Shown here: piece after piece, positions 40,100 through 48,016 of the stretch | How positions within the stretch are numbered: the stretch's first letter is position 1 | Layout: every line of letters begins with the position of its first letter | Assembly (NCBI RefSeq): GCF_003206615.1 | Contig: NZ_PZJW01000006.1 | Location: 496,001-560,000, forward strand | DNA from: Salinicola acroporae | Lineage (GTDB): Bacteria; Pseudomonadota; Gammaproteobacteria; Pseudomonadales; Halomonadaceae | Length of the DNA: 64,000 nucleotides | Direction: 5' to 3' | Made by a program: the position numbers and the translations under genes | Notes under the pieces: generated by a model | Databases searched by the model: none | What the model saw: only the letters and a program-made list of their open reading frames with translations | Told to the model about the DNA's origin: nothing

Positions 40100-41917
40100 C
40101 TACTCGTTCACTTTGAGAACGGCGAGAAACGCATCCTGGGGGATTTCGACCCGACCCACCTGCTTCATGCGTTTCTTGCCGGCTTTCTGCTTCTCCAGCA
40201 GTTTCTTCTTGCGCGTGGTGTCACCGCCATAGCATTTGGCGGTCACGTTCTTGCGCAGCGCCTTGACCGTGGATCGCGCGACGACGCTGCCGCCGATCGT
40301 CGCCTGGACCGCCACGTCGAACATCTGGCGGGGAATCAGCTCCTTCATCTTGTCGACCAGAATGCGGCCGCGAGAATGGGCGTGATCGCGGTGGATGATC
40401 ACCGCCAGCGCATCGACGCGTTCCCCATTGATGAGGATATCCAAACGCACCAGCTTGGCCGCGTCGAATCGCTCGAAGCTGTAATCGAGAGAGGCATAGC
40501 CCTTGGAGATCGACTTGAGCCGATCGAAGAAATCCATGACGACTTCGGCCATCGGCAGTTCGTAGACGAGCTGCATCTGGCTGCCGAGCACCTGCATGTC
40601 GAGCTGGACCCCACGACGGTTGACGCATTCCGAAATGACGTTGCCCACGTACTCCTGCGGAACCAGAATGGTGGCGCGCACGATCGGCTCGCGCATCTCA
40701 GACACGTTGGCCATGTCCGGCAGTTTCGACGGATTGGAGATGGTCACCAGGTCGCCGTTGTCCATCAGGATTTCGTAATTGACCGTAGGCGCCGTGGTCA
40801 GCAGGTCGATGTCGTATTCGCGTTCCAGGCGCTCCTGGACGATCTCCATGTGCAGCGTGCCCAGAAAGCCGACGCGGAACCCGAACCCGAGCGCGTCGGA
40901 GTTCTCCGGCACGTAGTCGAGCGAGGCATCGTTGAGGGCCAGCTTCTCGAGCGCGTCGCGAAAGTCCTCGTAGTCGTCGGAGCTGACAGGGAACATGCCG
41001 GCGTAGACCTGCGGCTTCACTTTCTGGAACCCGGGCAGGCGTGGCACGTCCTTGGTCTTGGTGTGGGTAATGGTATCGCCGACCGGGGCGCCCTGGATGT
41101 CCTTGATCCCGGCGATGACGAACCCCACCTCCCCCGCCCGCAGGATGCCGGTGGAATTCTGCTTGGGGGTGAAGTAACCGATATCGGTCACCTCCCAGTC
41201 GCGACCAGTCGACTTCATCTGGATCTTGTCGCCCTTCTTCAGCGTGCCGTCGAACAGCCGCACCAGCGACACGACGCCCTGATAGTTGTCGAACCAGGAG
41301 TCGATGATCAATGCCTGCAGATGCCCCTCTCGATCGCCCTTGGGTGGCGGAATGTCGCGAACCAGACGCTCGAGCAACAGATCGATGTTGAGGCCGCTCT
41401 TGGCTGAAACGCGCACGGCGTCATGCGCCTCGAGACCGATGATCTCCTCGATCTCGTGGGCGACTTTATCCGGATCGGCCTGAGGCAGGTCCATCTTGTT
41501 GAGCACCGGGAGCACTTCGAGATTCTGCTCGATGGCGGTGTAACAGTTGGCGACCGACTGCGCCTCGACTCCCTGGGCGGCATCGACCACCAGCAGCGCC
41601 CCTTCGCAAGCGTAGAGCGAACGAGACACCTCGTAGGAGAAGTCGACATGGCCCGGCGTGTCGATGAAGTTGAGCTGGTAGGTATTACCATCCTGGGCGT
41701 GATAGTCGAGCGTGACCGACTGCGCCTTGATGGTAATGCCGCGCTCGCGCTCGAGATCCATCGAGTCGAGCACCTGCTCCTTCAACTCACGCTCCGTCAA
41801 CCCACCGCAGAACTGGATGATGCGGTCGGCTAGCGTGGACTTGCCGTGATCGATGTGGGCGATGATCGAGAAGTTGCGGATGAACTTCAGTTGCTCGTTG
41901 CTTGCAGCGTCTGCCAT
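40100..41917 (-). CDS. lepA: Elongation factor 4 (LepA)
   Basis: Ribosome-binding GTPase that back-translocates or helps ribosome assembly; 605 aa (E. coli 599). G1 [15 protein letters not shown]3 VDTPGH-type [16 protein letters not shown] and G4 NKMDLPQAD are intact. The C-terminal LepA-specific domain ends with [20 protein letters not shown], as in all LepA. It has the five-domain arrangement of the family. The gene upstream on this strand is mucD, 218 bp away, separated by a strong hairpin. Confidence 0.97.
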   Translation of the reverse strand: MADAASNEQLKFIRNFSIIAHIDHGKSTLADRIIQFCGGLTERELKEQVLDSMDLERERGITIKAQSVTLDYHAQDGNTYQLNFIDTPGHVDFSYEVSRSLYACEGALLVVDAAQGVEAQSVANCYTAIEQNLEVLPVLNKMDLPQADPDKVAHEIEEIIGLEAHDAVRVSAKSGLNIDLLLERLVRDIPPPKGDREGHLQALIIDSWFDNYQGVVSLVRLFDGTLKKGDKIQMKSTGRDWEVTDIGYFTPKQNSTGILRAGEVGFVIAGIKDIQGAPVGDTITHTKTKDVPRLPGFQKVKPQVYAGMFPVSSDDYEDFRDALEKLALNDASLDYVPENSDALGFGFRVGFLGTLHMEIVQERLEREYDIDLLTTAPTVNYEILMDNGDLVTISNPSKLPDMANVSEMREPIVRATILVPQEYVGNVISECVNRRGVQLDMQVLGSQMQLVYELPMAEVVMDFFDRLKSISKGYASLDYSFERFDAAKLVRLDILINGERVDALAVIIHRDHAHSRGRILVDKMKELIPRQMFDVAVQATIGGSVVARSTVKALRKNVTAKCYGGDTTRKKKLLEKQKAGKKRMKQVGRVEIPQDAFLAVLKVNE

Positions 41918-42074
41918 TTAAGCCTTACCGGTAATTTGTACGCGCGCAGTCCACACGGTGGCACTGTTGCCGAGAAAACGCCGATGGTGTCGTTCTCTTC
42001 CAGCGTGCGCTCGATGACGAATGTGGCGCATTGTACCGACATGACCGAGGCAAGGACAGCAACAAGCCCAAAGC

Positions 42075-42102
42075 ACACGGCCCCGCCGAAGCGGGGCCGT
42101 GT
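42075..42102 (-). terminator. Hairpin terminator after mucD
   Basis: A perfect 12-bp stem (ACACGGCCCCGC / GCGGGGCCGTGT) with a 4-base loop lies 34 bp beyond the mucD stop. On the minus strand it is followed by GCTTTG, a poor U-tract, so efficiency is uncertain. Confidence 0.7.
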
Positions 42103-42135
42103 AGCGGACAGCCATGGGCTGCCGACCGATGCCGG

Positions 42136-43551
42136 TCAGCCTTTGGCCTTCAGCCGTAGTGCCACGAACAGCGAATTGCCGTCGCGCACGATGCGTACCG
42201 GGATGGCACGATCGTCATCCGCCTTCTTGACCGCATCGATCAGTTGGTCGGCGCTCTCGACCGGCTTCTGGTCGAAGCCGACGACCACGTCGCCCGGCTG
42301 GATCCCGGCTGCCGCAGCCGCGCCACGCGGATCGACACGGCGAACGAGCGCGCCCTGGTCGATATCCAGTTGCTGTTTCTCCTGGTCGCTGAGATCGCTG
42401 ATCGCGATTCCGAGCTTGGTCTGGTCGTCGGAAGAACGCGAGGACGGCGCGCCATCGGCATTCATCTCTTCCGGCCAGTCGCCGACGGTGACGTCCACTT
42501 CGCGCTTGTCGCCATCGCGCATGACCTGGAGCTTCACTTCGTCTCCCGGCGCCACTTGGCCGATCAGCCGTGGCAGGGTCGTGGAGTCGTCGATATCGGC
42601 ACCATCGGCACTGAGAATGACGTCACCCGCCTTGAGACCCGCTTTCTGTGCCGGGCTGTCGTCGCTGACATCGGAGACCAACGCCCCGTTGGTACCGTCG
42701 AGACCGAACGACTCCGCAAGATCCTTGGAGACGGGCTGGATCACGACACCCAACCAGCCCCGGCTGACATGACCTTCGGTGCGCAGCTGGTCGGCCACGT
42801 TCATGGCGACGCTGATCGGGACCGCGAAAGAGAGCCCCATGAAGCCGCCGCTCCGGGTATAGATCTGTGAATTGATACCTACCACTTCGCCGTCGAGATT
42901 GAACAGTGGACCGCCGGAGTTACCCGGGTTGATGGCGACGTCGGTCTGGATGAACGGCACGTAGGTCTCGCTAGGCAGCGTCCTGTTGATGGCGCTGACG
43001 ATACCGGCCGTCACCGAATGGTCAAAACCGAAGGGCGAACCGATGGCGGCGACCCACTCGCCGGCTTCGAGATCATCCGAGTTGCCGATCTTGAGCGTCG
43101 GCAGGTCGTTGGCATCGACCTTCAGAAGTGCCACGTCGGTGCGCGGATCCGAGCCTACCAGCTTGGCCGGCAGTTCGCGGCGATCATTGAGCCGTACCGT
43201 GATCTCGTCGGCATCCTTGACCACATGGGCGTTGGTCAAGATGTAGCCATCCTTGCGGATGACGAATCCCGAACCCAACGACTTGCGCTCCTCCTCACCC
43301 TGGGGCATTCCGGGCATCGGTGGCATCTGGTCTCCGAAGAAGCGGCGGAATATCTCGGGAACATCCTGCTGGCCGTAGGGCCCGGCGGGCGCGCTGACGC
43401 TGCTGGTCGTGGAAATGTTGACCACGCCGGGAGCGGCCTGCTTGACCAATTGGGTGAAATCCGGCAGTTCGCGCGCCTGAGCGGCCTGGAAAGCGCACAG
43501 GGTGACGACCATCAACAGCCACGGAGCGAACCATCTTGTCATGCGTTCCAT
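42136..43551 (-). CDS. mucD: Periplasmic serine protease, Do family (MucD/DegP)
   Basis: Periplasmic trypsin-like protease and chaperone for misfolded envelope proteins; 471 aa. A signal peptide ends near AFQAAQA (residue 26). The catalytic triad is His109 (ILTNAHVVKDADEI), Asp139 (DPRTDVALLKVD) and Ser212 (INPGNSGGPLFN). Two PDZ domains follow (about 260-360 and 380-465), each with a carboxylate-binding loop. Fourth gene of the algU-mucA-mucB-mucD order. In Pseudomonas MucD loss activates AlgU; a candidate AlgU promoter precedes this gene. A GGAG lies before the ATG. Confidence 0.95.
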   Translation of the reverse strand: MERMTRWFAPWLLMVVTLCAFQAAQARELPDFTQLVKQAAPGVVNISTTSSVSAPAGPYGQQDVPEIFRRFFGDQMPPMPGMPQGEEERKSLGSGFVIRKDGYILTNAHVVKDADEITVRLNDRRELPAKLVGSDPRTDVALLKVDANDLPTLKIGNSDDLEAGEWVAAIGSPFGFDHSVTAGIVSAINRTLPSETYVPFIQTDVAINPGNSGGPLFNLDGEVVGINSQIYTRSGGFMGLSFAVPISVAMNVADQLRTEGHVSRGWLGVVIQPVSKDLAESFGLDGTNGALVSDVSDDSPAQKAGLKAGDVILSADGADIDDSTTLPRLIGQVAPGDEVKLQVMRDGDKREVDVTVGDWPEEMNADGAPSSRSSDDQTKLGIAISDLSDQEKQQLDIDQGALVRRVDPRGAAAAAGIQPGDVVVGFDQKPVESADQLIDAVKKADDDRAIPVRIVRDGNSLFVALRLKAKG

Positions 43552-43688
43552 TAAACACTCCTAAACACTGGAAAAAGACTTAGGGAGTCACACGTTGAAC
43601 AGACCGATGCCCGAGGGGTAAAGGTCACGCAAGAACCTCACGCATCGAATCCACGCCGTACCTGGAGTCAGGCAACGGCGACACTCTC

Positions 43689-43715
43689 ATTGATAATAAA
43701 AGGCGGCAAGAGTTC
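43689..43715 (-). promoter_or_regulatory. Candidate AlgU (sigma-E) promoter of mucD
   Basis: On the minus strand GAACTC (43715-43710) and TCAAT (43693-43689) are 16 bp apart, close to the sigma-E consensus. The spacer begins TTGCCG, as does the candidate before mucA. It would start transcription about 130 bases before the mucD ATG. Confidence 0.4.
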
Positions 43716-43784
43716 AACGGGATGTAAAGTTTCTTTGCAGCGACGACGGCCGCCGGCCCGGTATCGACCGTGGCAGACGCCGAC

Positions 43785-44822
43785 TCAGGAATCGGGATCC
43801 GGGGGGCCGACGCCATCGCGCTGCTGCGCTCCGGAGGAGGCGCCGATCACACTGGCACCGCTGCCCTCTCTCTCCTCCCATGTCACGCTCGAGGCGATAC
43901 GCGCGAGCACTTCCGCAGGCGCCTCGCCCAGCACCAGGACCTGCATAGGCGTGCCCTGGTGAATAACGTGGCGAACCGCAGCGTAAGAAATGCCCAGACG
44001 ATGGATACCCGCCAGTAGCGGGCGCCGATCTCCCGCCAGGGGTTCGACGAACAGGCTGATGCTGGTCAAGCCATCACTGTACATCCGGTGTTCCGCTCGC
44101 GCGCGCTGGCGTGGGCTATCGGGGGGGACCGGCTGCGGCGTGAAACCGTCCGGCAACCATTGCGCCTGCCAGGGCGACTCGCCGGGCGACAGGCCAGGAC
44201 CGAGGCGAAGAGTGTGGGGATAAAGTGAGGGGGGCTGCAGGTCGGTGATCTGAAAGGTCTCGAGAATCTGGCCGTCGACGCCGATCATTTCGCGTTTCAG
44301 CGGCAGCGATGTCTCGCTGTCCAGCCATAGCCGGTAGCCAAAGCGGAGTGCGTCCTGTGGCTCGATATCGAGGCGCCATGCTGAACGACCCGCGATGCGC
44401 TCCAACTCCATCGGCTGGAGCTCGTAGTGCGCCGCGATCTGCGCGGTCAAGGCACCCGGCGCAATCCCCGCGGTAAAATCCAGCGCGCCCTGGCTCGAAT
44501 CCTGGCCGACGCTGCCCTCCTTCCTGACCGCGACGGGCGGGCCGTCGAGAAACCTGGCGATCTCGGTCTCGACACCGTCCTCCACCCGATGAATCAGGCT
44601 CAGCGTGCGCACGCCGTCATAGCTGATACGCACCGCTCGCGCCTGGAAGTTGTAGCAGTGACTCGCCCAAAGGCTTCGCTGGAACAATGCCCTAGGAGCG
44701 GGGTCGTCACTTGTCGAAGCCAAGTCGCGACAGTCGAAACTCTCCGCGGCCGCTTGCGCCAGCGCGACGCCCGGCAGCGTGCCCAGACAGATCGCCGCGA
44801 CCCCTAGGTAGCACCGAACCAT
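43785..44822 (-). CDS. mucB: Periplasmic regulator of sigma factor, MucB/RseB
   Basis: Periplasmic protein that binds the anti-sigma factor MucA and shields it from cleavage; senses LPS or lipid signals. 345 aa with signal peptide (MVRCYLGVAAICLGTLPGVALA). The first domain has ALFQRSLWASHCYNFQARAV and ELERIAGRSAWRLDIEPQDA, typical of RseB's lipid-carrier-like fold; the second has GFTPQPVPPDSP and YSDGLTSISLFVEP. The A of its ATG is the last base of the mucA stop (TGATG), so the two are coupled. A TTG one codon upstream is less likely. Confidence 0.93.
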   Translation of the reverse strand: MVRCYLGVAAICLGTLPGVALAQAAAESFDCRDLASTSDDPAPRALFQRSLWASHCYNFQARAVRISYDGVRTLSLIHRVEDGVETEIARFLDGPPVAVRKEGSVGQDSSQGALDFTAGIAPGALTAQIAAHYELQPMELERIAGRSAWRLDIEPQDALRFGYRLWLDSETSLPLKREMIGVDGQILETFQITDLQPPSLYPHTLRLGPGLSPGESPWQAQWLPDGFTPQPVPPDSPRQRARAEHRMYSDGLTSISLFVEPLAGDRRPLLAGIHRLGISYAAVRHVIHQGTPMQVLVLGEAPAEVLARIASSVTWEEREGSGASVIGASSGAQQRDGVGPPDPDS

Positions 44823-45589
44823 CAACGCGTTTCCGTGGCTCCCGCTCCGCCCGCTTGCGCGGACAGCGAGCCGGGCGTGCGAAGCAGAGGCATCCAGTTG
44901 TCACCCGTGCTGTAGGCGGCACCGACCGAGTGACGTTCGAGATAGGATTGCAGCGTCTGCGCCTGCTCGAGATCGACATTGGGCGACTGGCGGGCATTAG
45001 GCGACAGGAACATCGGCTGCATGACCTGCTCGCCGACGGTCATCACACCGTTGCCGCTTCCCGGCCCGCCGCCACCCAGCGAATAGGGCAAGCCACTGGA
45101 TACCGGCGCCTGCATGGAAGCTTGCATGGCGCCGCCCTGACCGCCGGACATGGTGTCGGCTGCCAACGACGTCTCAACGTCTCCGGCTCGCGAGGCGCTC
45201 CCGCCGCTCGCGGCGACATCGGAAGCCGTGGTGGTGTCGCCCTCGAAACGGCCGTTGTACACCTGGACGCCGGTGATCACCATCAGCGATACCGCCGCCG
45301 CCACGGCGGCGCCGCCCATCATCGAGAAACCGTGGCGTTTGCCAGCCTGGCCGGCAGGCTCCTGAACCGGCACAGGCTCGTCCGCCAACGCCGCCATCAC
45401 GTCGCCGGAGATATCGACATCGACGATCGCATCTCGCTCGCGCCGCATCATGCTGCGCGCCAGATGGTATCGACGCCAGGTATCGGATTCCTGCGACGAG
45501 GTACCCAATGTCTTGAGTACTCGTCTCAGATCGAACTCATCGGCTTCGTCGTCCATCAATGCGGAGAACGATTCGTGTAGCTGCTTCAT
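44822..45589 (-). CDS. mucA: Anti-sigma-E factor MucA/RseA
   Basis: Inner-membrane anti-sigma factor that holds AlgU; 255 aa. The N-terminal cytoplasmic domain (LHESFSALMDDEADEFDLRR, RRYHLARSMMRRE) is the RseA family start. One span lies near residues 92-110 (GGAAVAAAVSLMVITGVQVY), and the periplasmic part is rich in Gly, Ser and Ala (GLPYSLGGGGPGSGNG). The ATG at 45589 has GAGG at a normal distance; a GTG two codons upstream is an alternative. The periplasmic part is longer than in RseA, closer to MucA. It is 282 bp behind algU, further than usual. Confidence 0.93.
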   Translation of the reverse strand: MKQLHESFSALMDDEADEFDLRRVLKTLGTSSQESDTWRRYHLARSMMRRERDAIVDVDISGDVMAALADEPVPVQEPAGQAGKRHGFSMMGGAAVAAAVSLMVITGVQVYNGRFEGDTTTASDVAASGGSASRAGDVETSLAADTMSGGQGGAMQASMQAPVSSGLPYSLGGGGPGSGNGVMTVGEQVMQPMFLSPNARQSPNVDLEQAQTLQSYLERHSVGAAYSTGDNWMPLLRTPGSLSAQAGGAGATETR

Positions 45590-45668
45590 AGTCACACCCT
45601 CACACTCGCCTTACGGCTTGCCACGTGTTGAATGACGGCGACACCCAGGGCAACACCCGAAGACCTGT

Positions 45669-45694
45669 CATTGCAGCGGGCTAGCGCTGCAATG
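45669..45694. repeat. Inverted repeat between algU and mucA
   Basis: A perfect 10-bp stem (CATTGCAGCG / CGCTGCAATG) with a 6-base loop lies about 80 bp before the mucA ATG, inside the probable leader. No U-tract follows on the minus strand. It may be an attenuator, mRNA processing site or operator. Confidence 0.4.
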
Positions 45695-45778
45695 CGCCAG
45701 TCTTGTTTTTTCGCCACCGACTCCTGATCGCCTGCCGTGTCACCGGTCGACGACACCTTGGCTATCGCCTGCCCCCCC

Positions 45779-45805
45779 TATGACGACAGAAATCGGCAAC
45801 AGTTC
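45779..45805 (-). promoter_or_regulatory. Candidate AlgU (sigma-E) promoter of mucA
   Basis: On the minus strand GAACTG (45805-45800) and TCATA (45783-45779) are 16 bp apart. The spacer starts TTGCCG and matches the mucD candidate at several further positions. Transcription would start about 180 bases before the mucA ATG. Confidence 0.4.
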
Positions 45806-45871
45806 ATTTTCGATTCATCTTTAGCCACCCCATTGCCGACCGGATCGATTCGAGCGCTGCGCCAACGGGAC

Positions 45872-46477
45872 TCAGGAGCCATTGGCAGCGTTCTGGGCGC
45901 CATGTTCCAGCAAGGGTTCGATATGTTTGTCGACCGCCTCCCGCGCCCGGAAGATTCGTGAGCGGACGGTGCCCACGGGACACTCCATGATCGTGGCGAT
46001 ATCTTCATAGGAGAGGCCATCGAACTCGCGCAGCGTGATCGCAGTTCGCAAGTCGTCGGGCAACTGTTCGATGGCCGCGAACACGGCCGATTCGAGCTGG
46101 TCGCGGGCGATGGCAGCTTCCGGTGACTCGATATCCGACAGCCGCCCGCTCTGGTCGACGATCTCGGCATCACTGATGTCCAGATCGCTGCCCGGCGGCC
46201 GTCGCCCCCGGGAGACCAGATAGTTCTTCGCCGTATTGATGGCGATGCGATACATCCAGGTATAGAAGGCGCTTTCAGCGCGAAAGCTTCCCAACGCGCG
46301 ATACGCCTTGATGAAAGCTTCCTGCGCCACATCCTGCACCTCGGAGTGGTCCTGAACGTAGCGGCTTATCAGCCCGAGAATCTTGTGCTGGTATTTTTTG
46401 ACCAAAAGATCGAAGGCCCGAGTATCTCCCTTCTGCGCGCGCTCGACGAGTTGCTGATCGGTCTCACGAACACCCAT
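45872..46477 (-). CDS. algU: Extracytoplasmic-stress sigma factor AlgU/RpoE
   Basis: ECF sigma factor for the envelope-stress regulon; 201 aa. Region 2 has FDLLVKKYQHKILGLISRYV and AFIKAYRALGSFRAESAFYT; the linker is KNYLVSRGRRPPGSDLD; region 4 has LREFDGLSYEDIATIMECPV and GTVRSRIFRAREAVDKHIEP. These match AlgU and RpoE closely. The ATG at 46477 (MGVRETDQQLVERAQKGD) is the family start. It heads the algU-mucA-mucB-mucD cluster; no RseC/MucC gene is present. No good sigma-E promoter was found in front of it. Confidence 0.97.
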   Translation of the reverse strand: MGVRETDQQLVERAQKGDTRAFDLLVKKYQHKILGLISRYVQDHSEVQDVAQEAFIKAYRALGSFRAESAFYTWMYRIAINTAKNYLVSRGRRPPGSDLDISDAEIVDQSGRLSDIESPEAAIARDQLESAVFAAIEQLPDDLRTAITLREFDGLSYEDIATIMECPVGTVRSRIFRAREAVDKHIEPLLEHGAQNAANGS

Positions 46478-46810
46478 TCAACGCCTCCCCGAACGACTGG
46501 GGATGGGACGCGCTAGAGCAGAACAACGATGACGACTATGGTGACTGGGAGACAATACGCTCATGATCCAACCTGGAGCCCCTGGGGCTCGCGATTCAGT
46601 GACAGGCGTGCAACTTATAACAGAAACGAAGGATTAGCACGCGAAGCTGGCCCAGTGTTGCCGTTTTGGCCCCTCCCATCAAGCCGCCAATTTTCCGCTC
46701 GATTCCCGGGAGACGGCGCCAGCCGGGCTCGCGAAGTTGATTTTTGTACCCTTGAACCTCCATAGTACGCGCTTCACGCGCAGTCACTACCAGAGCCAAC
46801 GGGTCCCAGC
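46478..46810. other. Intergenic region between divergent algU and DAHP synthase genes
   Basis: This 333-bp gap contains a 15-bp inverted repeat GAGCCCCTGGGGCTC (46576-46590, one-base centre). A TTGATT near 46737 followed after 17 bp by CCATAG is a weak plus-strand promoter candidate. No convincing gene, RNA or TyrR-type site was seen. Confidence 0.5.
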
Positions 46811-47893
46811 ATGTCGGAACAGCAGGTCAACAATCTCAACGTTCTTTCTCAGGATCTCCTGATTACCCCGGAAGCGTTGAAGCAGAACATCCCACTTTCG
46901 GAATCCGCCGAACGCACCGTCATCGAAGGCCGCCAGACCATCCAGCGCATTCTCGATCGTGAAGACCCTCGCCTGCTCGTTGTCATCGGCCCCTGCTCGA
47001 TTCACGACCCGGACGCGGCCCGCGACTACGCCAGGCGCCTACGCAAGCTGGCCGATGCCGTCAGCGACAGCCTCTATATCGTGATGCGAGTCTACTTCGA
47101 GAAACCCCGTACCACGGTGGGCTGGAAAGGCCTGATCAACGATCCGCACCTCAACGACTCGTTCGAGATCGAGGAAGGTCTGCATATCGCCCGCCGACTG
47201 CTGGTGGATCTGGCCGAGATCGGGCTGCCGCTGGCCACGGAGGCGCTGGACCCGATCTCGCCGCAATATCTGCAGGACTGCATCAGTTGGTCCGCGGTGG
47301 GCGCCCGCACCACCGAATCCCAGACTCACCGCGAAATGGCCTCCGGCCTATCCGGCCCTGTCGGCTTCAAGAACGGTACCGACGGCAGCCTCGACGTCGC
47401 CGTCAACGCGCTGCAGTCGGTGGCCAGCCCACACAATTTCCTGGGTATCGACCAAGCCGGTCAGGTCGCGGTGATTCGCACCCGTGGCAACGCCTACGGA
47501 CATGTGGTGCTGCGGGGCGGCAACGGCAAGCCCAACTACGACAGCGTCAGCGTCACCCTCGCCGAGCAGGAGCTGCACAAGGCGGGCCTGAAGGCCAACC
47601 TGATGGTTGACTGCTCCCACGCCAACTCCAACAAGGATCCAGCGCTGCAGCCGCTGGTGATGGAGAACGTGACCCACCAGATTCTCGACGGCAACCGCTC
47701 GATCATCGGGCTGATGATCGAATCGAACATCGGCTGGGGCAGCCAGAAGGTGCCCGAGGATCGGAGTCAGCTCCAGTATGGCGTGTCGATCACCGATGCC
47801 TGCATCGACTGGCCGACCACGGAGCGCACGTTGACGCAGATGGCGGAGCAGCTTGCGACGCCGCTGCGCAACCGCCAGCAGACCGGCGACTGA
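46811..47893 (+). CDS. aroF: 3-deoxy-7-phosphoheptulonate (DAHP) synthase, class I
   Basis: First enzyme of the shikimate pathway: condenses phosphoenolpyruvate and erythrose 4-phosphate. It has 360 aa (E. coli isoenzymes 350-356). Conserved motifs: LVVIGPCSIHDPDAARDYA, MRVYFEKPRTTVGWKGLIND, GARTTESQTHREMASGLS, VGFKNGTDGSLDVAVNAL, and metal ligands in MVDCSHANSNKD. Segments such as LPLATEALDPISPQYL are nearest the Tyr-sensitive AroF type, so that symbol is used; feedback amino acid cannot be proven. A single gene with a strong terminator behind it. Confidence 0.93.
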   Translation: MSEQQVNNLNVLSQDLLITPEALKQNIPLSESAERTVIEGRQTIQRILDREDPRLLVVIGPCSIHDPDAARDYARRLRKLADAVSDSLYIVMRVYFEKPRTTVGWKGLINDPHLNDSFEIEEGLHIARRLLVDLAEIGLPLATEALDPISPQYLQDCISWSAVGARTTESQTHREMASGLSGPVGFKNGTDGSLDVAVNALQSVASPHNFLGIDQAGQVAVIRTRGNAYGHVVLRGGNGKPNYDSVSVTLAEQELHKAGLKANLMVDCSHANSNKDPALQPLVMENVTHQILDGNRSIIGLMIESNIGWGSQKVPEDRSQLQYGVSITDACIDWPTTERTLTQMAEQLATPLRNRQQTGD

Positions 47894-47934
47894 GCCATTG
47901 TCGGCAATCGATCACCCGCAGGGGTCGATATAGC

Positions 47935-47972
47935 GAAAACGCCCGATGCTGCAATCAGCATCGGGCGTTTTC
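47935..47972. terminator. Strong bidirectional terminator between DAHP synthase and dinG
   Basis: A perfect 17-bp stem (GAAAACGCCCGATGCTG and its complement) with a 4-base loop CAAT. It has A-tracts on one side and T-tracts on the other, so it works on both strands: for the DAHP synthase gene and for dinG. Confidence 0.92.
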
Positions 47973-48016
47973 ACGACGACAGATTTTCACACCGGCAGAG
48001 GCCTCGCGCCCAGCGA

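Noticed and set aside
46576-46590. GAGCCCCTGGGGCTC palindrome as a terminator
   Set aside because: It lies between divergent genes, has a one-base loop and no T-tract; may be an operator but unsupported.
46596-46799. Minus-strand 67-codon frame upstream of algU
   Set aside because: No ribosome site or similarity; sits in promoter DNA of two divergent genes.
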